The notes under the pieces are model-generated. The model had not been told where the DNA came from, made no database searches, and was given only the letters and a program-made list of their open reading frames with translations. From assembly GCA_047495785.1 (NCBI GenBank), contig JBLDXI010000019.1:1860001-1924000 (forward strand): DNA of 64,000 bases. The letters run 5' to 3'. Positions 22,361-30,304 of the stretch are shown piece by piece; the stretch's first letter is position 1, and each line of letters opens with the position of its first letter. This DNA is from Lepidodermella squamata (Eukaryota > Gastrotricha). Position numbers and translations under genes: made by a program.

Positions 22361-25297
22361 TCACGCCTCAAAGGACGGGATCGACGGCGGTCGGTCGCGG
22401 GACTCAGGCAGAGGGCCTTCGCCTAGGATGGTGTCGAGGAAAAACCGGATTGGCGAGTCACTTTTGTCATTGGGTGCATCCCGGCACCTCCGAATGATGT
22501 CGTTGAGCGGGCCATTGACTGAGACCGACTTGTTGAGGGCATTGAACGTCACGTTGCCGATTCGCTCCGTGATTGGCACGAAGCCAGGGAAAACAGCGTC
22601 GACTCGCTGTTGAAAAACGGTTGTAGGTGTCCGGCGATGAAGACCAAGAATGGCCTTGAGCGCCCGCTTCTCGATCAGTGCCAACTGCTCGAGCAGCCCA
22701 GGGTTGAGATTGGCGAAAACAGGGCAGCCGAATTCAATCAGCGGCCGAATCGTCGCTTTGTAGAACAGAAGACCGAGCTGCGGGTTTGAGGCCAGTCGCC
22801 CTCGCCGCAAAGCGGCGACTCGCGGCATCGCCTTTGCACGGACGTGCTCGACATGCCGACGCCAGTTCAGGTGCTTGTGCAGCCATACGCCCAGGTATTT
22901 GAACTCCTCGGCGCGCGGTAACGACTCGCCACAGACTTGCAGCCCAGCGCCACACTTCATGCCCCAGGCATTGAACGCGACCCATTCGCACTTGCGCGGG
23001 TTCAGGTCCAGACGCCAGCGATACGACCAACGCTCGGAGACGCGGAGGGCGCTTTGGACACGAGCGGTAACCAGCGCCTCGGGGTGACCAGTAGCCCAGA
23101 TCGCCTGGTCGTCGGCGTAGGCGGCGGCGGCGGTGCGCTTCATCGCATCGTCCGGGTTGACTTCGGCGGGAAGCGAAGTAGCTGTGTAAATAATGAACAA
23201 AATTGGTGATAACGGCGACCCTTGCGGGACGCCACAATCGCAGTTGAAGGGCTCACTGAGCTGCGACCCAACCCTGACTCGAGATTGACGGCCACGCAAG
23301 AAGTCGGAGCACCAGCGAACGACCGGCTCGGGCAGACCGAGACCTTCGAGGGCGAGTCGGAGCCCGTTGTGCCATACGCTGTCGTAGGCCGCGCGGTAGT
23401 CGAGAAAGGCGGCCACTGTCACCAGCCTTCTTCTCTCTTCGCCAGTTTCCTCGCCAGTGTCGGAGCGCCCCTCGCAAATGTCGTGTACCAAACGTAGGAT
23501 TGCATCCAGCACCGACCTCAGCCGCTGAAATCCGACCTGGCTGGCCGGCAACTTGCCGTGCTGGATGCAGAAGTCCAGCAAGTACGCTGCGATGACGGCC
23601 TCCATGAGCTTGGCGACGCACGACAGCAGCGACACCGGGCGGTACCCATCGACCGACTGGGCGGACTTGCCGGCCTTCGGGACAGGGACCACGACTGCGA
23701 CCTTCCAAGCGCTAGGGACGAAACCTGTACTAAGGCTGTAATTAAATAAAAGCAATAGGGCATCATGTAGGGCAGGTGGCCCATTTTTAATCAAAGGGTT
23801 CAATATACCATCCTCGCCTGGTGCCTTGAGGCGAAGCTTGTTGAGCTGCGCAAAGAAAGCAGCGCGCGTAATACTAATAGGCAGCGCGTGTGGCAGTGTG
23901 CGGAGTGGCCGGAGTCCTGGGTTCGAATCACACGCTGTGTCGACAGAGCGCCAAAACTCGCGATCCTCGGCGTGCGGGCTTGACCGCGGCGCGGACTTGA
24001 ACGTAGGGGCCCAGTTATTGGCGAGTGCCTGAGCCTTGTCCTCATCGCTAGCTGCCGTAGTGCCATCGGGTAACTGAAGCGGCGGTATCTCACGTCGCGT
24101 GGCCTTTTGCGATCCGAGCAGTCGTTGCGCCTGTTGCCAAGCGAGCGCCGCTTGTTGATCTCGAAACAACGCCGCGATCTGTTCCAACCGTCGTAGGTGT
24201 TCGCGGTGCTTGACCCGCCCGACTGCCTGTGCCACCGTGCGTGTCGCAGCGTTGAGGGCCGCTTTGGACGCGACACTTTGCTCGGCCGCGTGCGACTTTT
24301 CGGCCTCGGAGCGAGCGTCGATTGCTCGGCGGATGTCGTCATTGAGGCGAACAGCCGGCAATTTCGATGCGGCACATCTAGGGATCGTCGCAATTGCGGC
24401 GTCCATCATAACTTTTACTATCGCTCGTGAGAAGGTTTCAAGAGCTTCTTCCGTAGGGTCGCCGCCCTGGGGTTTGACGACAGCAAGTAGCCGCGACGAC
24501 ACATCATCTCCGTATATAGGCCAGTCGGCACGCATAAAATTGAACCGTAAATCTTCAAGCGCGATGGGTGCTAATACAGGGCCGCCCCGAGTAGGGATGG
24601 CGACGTCGGTATAGGTCACGGCGTGATCGCTGCCGTATCTGTTCGCTACAACCGGTGAGGAGTTGAACCAGTCCGCGGCGGTTTTCGAGGCCAACCAGGT
24701 ATCAAGGACACGAGGCGTGTGACCGTCCTGAAAGTGAGTAGGCGCATCCGGCGAGCTAAGCAAGGCGATATCAGAATTCTCAAGCAACTCGTCAAGAACA
24801 AGGCCGCTAGGGTTCAGCCGCTCGTTCCCAAGCACGGACGCCCAGGCGTTCAAATCACCTGCGAATATAGCTGGCGCGCTACCGAAACACAACGCATCAC
24901 GCAAAAAGGCAGTCTCGAGCTCGCTGGTCCACGGGTTATACCCGGTGGCGACAACAAATCTAGTAGCATCATCATCATTACCTAGCTCCAGGCCGACCCA
25001 CTCGCCGCGCAACTCAGGCGCAGAGATCACGGCTTTACAGCTCAGCAGCGCAGCCTCACGCACCAGTATAGCGACCCCGCCGCAGTTCGTACCACGCGGG
25101 TCTTTCCGGTCGCACCTAAATTCAACAAAACCAGTAATATTAAGAACATCACCAGCCTTAAGCCAGGTTTCGTTAAGGATAATAATATCAGGCCTAAAAA
25201 ATTCGATAATCCTAAAAAGTTCAAAAACCTTGCCACCAATGCCACGACAGTTCCATTGTAGGATTCGCAGTCGTCGGAAGCTAGCCATGGTGGACAT
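22361..25297 (-). CDS. Retrotransposon ORF2: AP-like endonuclease and reverse transcriptase
   Basis: The 978-residue protein starts at the ATG at 25297. Residues about 8-230 form the apurinic-like endonuclease (LRILQWNCRG, DIIILNETWL, GDLNAW, GSDHAVTY), which nicks target DNA. The reverse transcriptase (about 450-800) has GYRPVSLLSCVAKLMEAVI, FLDYRAAYDSVW (motif A), GVPQGSPLSPILF (motif B), AYADDQAIW (motif C with both catalytic Asp) and KYLGVWLHKHLNW. No RNase H domain and no C-terminal zinc knuckle are seen, as in Jockey-clade elements. The start overlaps the end of ORF1 by 17 nt in another frame, so ORF2 is probably translated by reinitiation or stop-start coupling. All catalytic residues I can check are present. 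Confidence 0.93.
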   Translation of the reverse strand: MSTMASFRRLRILQWNCRGIGGKVFELFRIIEFFRPDIIILNETWLKAGDVLNITGFVEFRCDRKDPRGTNCGGVAILVREAALLSCKAVISAPELRGEWVGLELGNDDDATRFVVATGYNPWTSELETAFLRDALCFGSAPAIFAGDLNAWASVLGNERLNPSGLVLDELLENSDIALLSSPDAPTHFQDGHTPRVLDTWLASKTAADWFNSSPVVANRYGSDHAVTYTDVAIPTRGGPVLAPIALEDLRFNFMRADWPIYGDDVSSRLLAVVKPQGGDPTEEALETFSRAIVKVMMDAAIATIPRCAASKLPAVRLNDDIRRAIDARSEAEKSHAAEQSVASKAALNAATRTVAQAVGRVKHREHLRRLEQIAALFRDQQAALAWQQAQRLLGSQKATRREIPPLQLPDGTTAASDEDKAQALANNWAPTFKSAPRSSPHAEDREFWRSVDTACDSNPGLRPLRTLPHALPISITRAAFFAQLNKLRLKAPGEDGILNPLIKNGPPALHDALLLLFNYSLSTGFVPSAWKVAVVVPVPKAGKSAQSVDGYRPVSLLSCVAKLMEAVIAAYLLDFCIQHGKLPASQVGFQRLRSVLDAILRLVHDICEGRSDTGEETGEERRRLVTVAAFLDYRAAYDSVWHNGLRLALEGLGLPEPVVRWCSDFLRGRQSRVRVGSQLSEPFNCDCGVPQGSPLSPILFIIYTATSLPAEVNPDDAMKRTAAAAYADDQAIWATGHPEALVTARVQSALRVSERWSYRWRLDLNPRKCEWVAFNAWGMKCGAGLQVCGESLPRAEEFKYLGVWLHKHLNWRRHVEHVRAKAMPRVAALRRGRLASNPQLGLLFYKATIRPLIEFGCPVFANLNPGLLEQLALIEKRALKAILGLHRRTPTTVFQQRVDAVFPGFVPITERIGNVTFNALNKSVSVNGPLNDIIRRCRDAPNDKSDSPIRFFLDTILGEGPLPESRDRPPSIPSFEA

Positions 25298-26831
25298 TGG
25301 TGGATTGCGCGGCAGAAGTTGGCAGAGCAGGCTGGCTTAAGATGTCGACGCCATACGGGCGCAGCACAGCCGAAAGGCTGCTCGCGACGTTGTCGGTCTG
25401 CATCGCCGGCGGCGGCACGTCGGCGCGAGGTAGGACGATCGGGGCCGACAGCGAGCTGTTGGCCGGCGGCGTAGGCGAGCGTGGGCGATAGCCTCCAGCA
25501 GCAGCGATGATCGCCGGCTGCAGACGAGCGAGGATGCGGTCGACGAGGCGGTCTTCGAAGTTAGCGGGCAGCTCATAGACAACCTCGCTAATCGGCTGTA
25601 TCAACGGGGCAGACGCAGGCGCAGGCGGCGGCACACCTTTCATCAGGTCCGCCACGATGGCTTCGAGGCGCACAATCATAGCAGACTGCGAAGCGACGAG
25701 GGCTCGTAACTGCTCGACTTCGGCTTGGCTCGAATTCGACGCGGCGGCAGGCGGTTGCGGCTGAATCGGCGGGAAATCGGCAGGCCCGGGTGGGACCGGC
25801 TGATGCGAAACGGCGGGTTGGCCGGCGGCCGAGCTTGCTCCGGCAGCGGCGGCAAACGACGTGCCATGGCGGCGAGCAGCGTCACCAGCGCTGCGGTTGC
25901 GAATCGCCCGAGCGCGCTCTTCATCTTCTTTTCGGAGCTTGTCGGTCTGCTGGCGAATAATCGGGCAGCCGTAGTAGTTCGCCGTGTGCTGACCATTACA
26001 CCTACTGCACCTAACACCAGTCGTACTACCACACTTGGCAGCCTCATGGCCACTACCACCACAACGAGAACACACCAACGCCTTGTTGCACTCACGCGCA
26101 TTATGCCCAATCGCCTGGCAACGCGCACATACGACGACCGACTTGGGCTTATGCTTAGGTCGAGCAATCATTCGCACGCCGAGGAAGCTGCGACCATCGC
26201 GGATCAGAGCCTTAGCCTGAGCCTCGGTCTTACACAACACGCCGAAAACGGTGCCTTTCTTCCCAACAGGCCACACTTCATCCACAATATCGGCCCAGTC
26301 GCCTAAGATATCGCTAGCCCTAACGCCACGAAAAAAATTAACGCAGATCGCTTTCCGCGATTCCTCGTCAGCTTTGCGCGCACGAGCAGCAGCGCGATCA
26401 GCAGCTTCGCCGCGCGGCTTTAATTCCTCAAGCGCTTTCTTTATATCAGGATCGAAGTCCTCATGGTCAAAGGACGTCGGGCGATGCGGCCGGGCGTTGC
26501 CGCCGAACGCGGACGCAGGCCAGCCTCTGCGCGTAAGGAGCATCTTCACTGTCGCGGCGTCTTTGCACATCAAGCCAAGTGCGCCACGACGACAGATCCA
26601 TGGCTTCGCGATCTTGGCCTCAGGTGAGACCGCTGTGAGCTCGCGCATGACGTCAACGAGCGAGTTGAACCGAGGCGAGATGCCGTCGATAATTACGATG
26701 CGCTCTCGAGCTGAGACTTTGCCAACTTGGGCAGTGAAACCGTCGCCGGCGTCACCACCTTCATCAGCGCCATCCCCGTCCGAGGTCGCGCCGTCAACGA
26801 CCATCGCATCCCCACCCCACCCCATCCGCAT
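25281..26831 (-). CDS. Retrotransposon ORF1: gag-like protein with three zinc knuckles
   Basis: The 516-residue protein has an acidic N-terminus and a central RNA-binding-like region (VGKVSARERIVIIDGI onward). Three knuckles follow at about residues 235-290: CARCQAIGHNAREC, CSRCGGSGHEAAKC and CSRCNGQHTANYYGC. The C-terminal half is rich in Pro and Ala. This architecture is typical of Jockey and I group ORF1 proteins, which coat the element RNA. The stop codon (TAG at 25283-25281) lies within the first codons of ORF2. Confidence 0.9.
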   Translation of the reverse strand: MRMGWGGDAMVVDGATSDGDGADEGGDAGDGFTAQVGKVSARERIVIIDGISPRFNSLVDVMRELTAVSPEAKIAKPWICRRGALGLMCKDAATVKMLLTRRGWPASAFGGNARPHRPTSFDHEDFDPDIKKALEELKPRGEAADRAAARARKADEESRKAICVNFFRGVRASDILGDWADIVDEVWPVGKKGTVFGVLCKTEAQAKALIRDGRSFLGVRMIARPKHKPKSVVVCARCQAIGHNARECNKALVCSRCGGSGHEAAKCGSTTGVRCSRCNGQHTANYYGCPIIRQQTDKLRKEDEERARAIRNRSAGDAARRHGTSFAAAAGASSAAGQPAVSHQPVPPGPADFPPIQPQPPAAASNSSQAEVEQLRALVASQSAMIVRLEAIVADLMKGVPPPAPASAPLIQPISEVVYELPANFEDRLVDRILARLQPAIIAAAGGYRPRSPTPPANSSLSAPIVLPRADVPPPAMQTDNVASSLSAVLRPYGVDILSQPALPTSAAQSTNVHHG

Positions 26832-27050
26832 CCATAGCCAAAAAGGCCGAGAAGCGATACTTTTTTGGAAAAAAATTTTTGCCGGGGTCTTGGACTGTTT
26901 TTCAGCCGAACCAGCCGGCTGATTAGCATATGCACCTTGCGATTTGAAGTTTTTATTCGAAAAAAACTTTCTTTTTCACAGGAGCGACTGGTAGTTTTAG
27001 TTTTAATCAGGATTGAAGCTCGCAAGCAAGTTTTTCGAAGAACTAACTTC

Positions 27051-27092
27051 TGAGAAAGCTATCTTAATTAACTCCCTCACCGAAGAAGCGAC
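27051..27092 (-). ncRNA. Possible displaced 5' end of the U2 snRNA gene
   Basis: Read on the minus strand from 27092, the sequence begins GTCGCTTCTTCGG. Its TCGCTTCTTCGG matches the start of nematode-type U2 after one base. A potential 10-bp hairpin follows (GAGGGAGTTA pairing with TAGCTTTCTC, including G-T pairs, loop ATTAAGA), where U2 stem-loop I belongs. It lies directly beyond the element's 5' end, on the same strand and in the right order relative to the U2 body. The match is short, so this remains a hypothesis. tRNA-Met ends only 55 bp upstream. Confidence 0.4.
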
Positions 27093-27146
27093 TTGCGGCT
27101 CTTGAGTTCAGTGAAAATAATCTATACTGAATCAAAAAGATTTAGC

Positions 27147-27220
27147 TGCCCCCTGTGAGGATCGAACTCACGACCTCCAGATTATGAGACTGGCGCTCTA
27201 GCCAACTGAGCCAAGGAGGC
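27147..27220 (-). tRNA. tRNA-Met, elongator type (anticodon CAT)
   Basis: The 74-nt cloverleaf on the minus strand has acceptor GCCTCCT/AGGGGGC and discriminator A. A TGGCTCAGTTGG D-arm is followed by the anticodon loop CTCATAA and a T-arm with GAGTTCGATCCTC. It is intronless. The TTAGTTGGC-type anticodon-arm context (AGTCTCATAATCT) fits elongator and not initiator Met. Confidence 0.92.
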
Positions 27221-27564
27221 TGCTTGTACTTTGAGAAAAGGATGCTGCTTATAGATGATACTGGAAAATCAATAAGTTCACAAGTACAAGCGCGGATCAG
27301 TGGATCAGTAAAACTGTGTAAGAGTCCAATCGAATGAATGTGACAATGACTGGGGCGGCGTTTCCGAATTTGAAAACAGTACGAAGCGGCTCTTTTAAAG
27401 CAAATATTCTACAATGGATTGGCTTTATTTGAAAAATTATGCCTTTTCTAATAGAGATAGAAGTCGCTCACTCTGTCTGCACAGATATTTATGATGGAAA
27501 ACCGTTGGCTAGCAACACTACATCTCAAAATGTTTACTTCTTATTTGTACACTTTAAGTTGAAA
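27221..27564. other. Intergenic region
   Basis: No gene is seen between tRNA-Met and the 3' end of the small secreted protein gene. Confidence 0.5.
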
Positions 27565-27967
27565 CTATTCTGCGTCCACGTGAGTTTCAGTCGAGTTACT
27601 TGCAGAAACAGTGGGCCAAAAGTGGCCGAATGGCATGACGCTTATAACTGACGCCATAGCATGGATTGGCCGAACACATTGGCATAATTTTTTGCTCCAT
27701 TTATAATTCGTTCGACATGGCAATTCGGCATTACAGTCTGAAGAAAATCAATGTTCAAGGTCAGAGTTTAACAGCATTCAAAGACTTGCCTTTTGTATCG
27801 CATTTGCATTCCGCTGGAAGCCATACCTGGTTTTGAGGGCACACGCCTTGCGAACACCACGTGCTATTGGTATGGTACGGGCTCAGCGCGAAAAGATTTG
27901 GATGGCAAGCTTCGGTTGTAGACAGAAGCCACATTTCTACACCGATTAGAATAAGCAGAAACCTCAT
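27565..27967 (-). CDS. Small secreted Cys-rich protein, two related modules
   Basis: Two exons, 27967-27790 and 27737-27565, give 116 residues. The start ATG is followed by a clear signal peptide (MRFLLILIGVEMWLLSTTEA). Mature residues hold CSQGVCPQNQVWLPAECKC, and the second exon adds CNAELPCRTNYKWSKKLCQC. These look like two copies of a C-x4-C-x8-9-C-x-C unit. The intron would start with GC (AAAG|GCAAGT) and end TTCTTCAG, a GC-AG intron of 52 bp that keeps frame (phase 1). If the intron is not used, the first frame stops after 68 residues and loses the second module. No function can be assigned. A secreted binding or defence-type peptide is possible, but this is inference. Confidence 0.55.
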
Positions 27968-28488
27968 GTTTTATGCTTTCATCAGAGGTTTCATTGCGAT
28001 TAAATATCCTCGAAACGTGAATAATAGTCTAATTTTATTCCGCAAAATCCTCATGAATTCGTGAGCATTTAATATGTTGGCATTCACATTTCACATCTAA
28101 TGAATAGTATCCGGGGGTGTTTATTATTTAAGCTGCTGCGACAATAATACCTGTGTTTTTGAAACCAACCTGTAGAGCAATACCTAATCGTTAGGGAGCG
28201 CCAACAGCAATTAGGGGAATCAAGGATTTGGGACTCCTTTAGAGACATAGTTCAAGCGCTTCATTTTCAAGACAAGTCTGCGGTTATGAACCAAAGCCAG
28301 ATTCCTAAAGTGATTAGTATCAGGAATTCCAATGTTGAAGGTTCCATTGAAGATTTTACTTTACAGTGCATATCATGGTATAGGTCTTATTATATTCCGC
28401 AACATCCTCATCCAACTCATTTGAATGCATAGGTAATGGGCGTATTAAAAATTTAGCATTTTTTAGATACAATGGATAGGATCCTATG
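27968..28488. other. Intergenic region
   Basis: No supported gene is seen. It lies between two minus-strand genes and presumably holds the promoter of the small secreted protein and the 3' UTR of the ankyrin gene. Confidence 0.5.
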
Positions 28489-30048
28489 CTAATTATAGTC
28501 GTCCTCATAGGAATTGGTTTCTTCCTCGCCCAAAAAATCACGGGACTTGGAAGCTTGCAGTGCTCGAGCTCCACGCTTCAGGATATCCTTAATATCAGGA
28601 TTCCTGATCGCCTTGAACCATTTCTCACTTCCGCTAACATTTTCCCGAGCCCCTTTCCTCGTAAGGAATACAACCATGGCATAGCGATTACGCTTCGCCG
28701 CCAAACGGAGCGGTGTTTCGCCTTTTTTGTCCCTTGTGGTGATTTTCGCTCCCTTTGCGGCAAGTATGCGTGCCATGTCGACATTGCCATTCGCCGCAGT
28801 CCACATCATAGCAGTCCTACCATCAGCATCCTTCGCGTCAACAGTCGAGCATTTCTGTTTCTCAAGTAGTTCCCGCACACCCTTCGTATCTGCGGGAAGT
28901 TGAAATGCAAAGGAAGAGCCGATTATAAGGTTACAATAATTTACCGTTATGCTTCGCACCGCACATTAGTTCCAGATTGTAATCCCGTTTAATGTTCGTT
29001 TTTTCGACCAGAAACTTGGCCACTTTCGTATTACAGTTGGACAGAGCTACTTGCATCATCGTTTTTCCGTCCTTGTCAGTCTCAAGAAATGCTGTGTTAT
29101 CGTTTTTGAAGAAAAGCTCAACCAGCCCGAGTAAGTTCTGGGAACAATGACATTTGCTTTCCGGCAGTTTTATAATGTTGAACTTACGTCACGAATTGCT
29201 TTTGTTACCGCGTTATCAGCCATTTCGCTTGGTCGCATCAACAACAATTCAGGGTCTCGCAATATCAAATCAGTAGCTATTGAAATCTTTGACCTCATCG
29301 GTATTGATTTCTTCATGATGAGAAACAGCAAAGGATTGACGCCCCTAGCCGCATGTTTCACCCGAATTGGCGTTCCGGCTTTGTGTAACTTCTGAAAAAT
29401 CGGCCTGTTGCAATGCGCCCGGTCGATGGCAAGGAAAATCGGCCATTGATGCTGGTCGTCGTCTTTTGACAACGCTGCAGGATCTGCATGAGCCTTCAAA
29501 ATGCTGTGAACTAGGCGGGTTCTGTTGTGGAAGATTGCGAAACCCAAGGCGGTGAAGGTTTCTGTGCCCAACGATCTCGATCTAGAAGATCTCCTATTTC
29601 TTCTTTGGGGATGTTGGGGCCATGAAACTCGGTGGGCATCGTCCTTGACATATTCTCTGCTTTCTTCATAGTCCGGAGCTGCTGTTGTCCTCTTCTTCCT
29701 ACCCCTCGACGGTCGCTTAGTTCGTGGTTCATCGTCGGCATCTTCGTAATCTGGCGCTTGCGTTGTTTTTCTCATGCTTCTTGTAGTTCTTACAATTTTA
29801 TCGGGCGTGTCATCGTTGGTCTCGCGAGGAAGGATTGGAACCGTGACTTCTATATCGTTTGGATCGACCAGGCCATTATCGAACATTTCGGCAGCTTCTT
29901 TCCACTTATGGGCCCATAGAAGTTCGACACATTTTCTATCGAGTTCATCTAGATGACCTGAATTCCCTCTCCGACATTGCGACAGAGGCGCGAAATTGGC
30001 CACGAAAAAGAAGACGAAAACCGTAAGTCGCACTATCTCATTAACCAT
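28489..30048 (-). CDS. Secreted ankyrin-repeat protein
   Basis: Three exons, 30048-29188, 29137-28945 and 28889-28489, close in frame to 484 residues. A signal peptide (about 1-25, LTVFVFFFVANFAPLSQC) precedes a basic/acidic linker with repeated APDYE units and Arg-rich runs (about 80-165). Ankyrin-like repeats run from about 168 to 450. The best are DADGRTAMMWTAANGNVDMA and DKKGETPLRLAAKRNRYAMV; earlier ones (TETFTALGFAIFHNRTRL, TDKDGKTMMQVALSNCN) are divergent. The tail is acidic. Ankyrin repeats are usually cytosolic, so a signal peptide in front is unusual. No second membrane helix is seen, suggesting export or residence in the secretory pathway. The ligand is unknown. Confidence 0.8.
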
Positions 30049-30304
30049 TGAGCGGCTATTTGGAAAATAATTCAGTTACACGTTGTATTTTCGGAATTCA
30101 AAACAAAGCACGACAGCTGAGATGTCTGAATAGTCAAGTTGGATCAATGCGCAGACACTCCTCTCGAAAATTTATTCCACAGCTAAATTTATTCCTTATG
30201 GTTACTCTGTTATCTCGAATTTGACTCTAGTACATAACGAGAGTTTTTCATCATAAATAAAAAATATCTATAAAAAGTCCCCCTGCTATTCAGAGGATTG
30301 TAAT

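Larger units (their letters stand above)
22112..27050 (-). mobile_element. Full-length Jockey-type non-LTR retrotransposon, both ORFs intact
   Basis: The limits are inferred. Two open frames (26831-25281 and 25297-22361) lie in gag, then endonuclease-RT order. About 220 bp of 5' UTR and 250 bp of 3' UTR reach imperfect direct repeats at 27051-27071 and 22089-22111. There is no poly(A) tail. GC content is visibly higher than in the AT-rich flanks. Both frames are uninterrupted, so the copy is young. It lies on the same strand as the U2 fragments and tRNA-Met. Confidence 0.75.

Noticed and set aside
22734-26306. Many long open frames on both strands inside the retrotransposon
   Set aside because: The high GC content removes stop codons; these are shadows of ORF1 and ORF2 without conserved motifs of their own.
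27439-27651. 70-codon plus-strand frame
   Set aside because: It is antisense to exon 2 of the small Cys-rich protein gene and has no features of its own.
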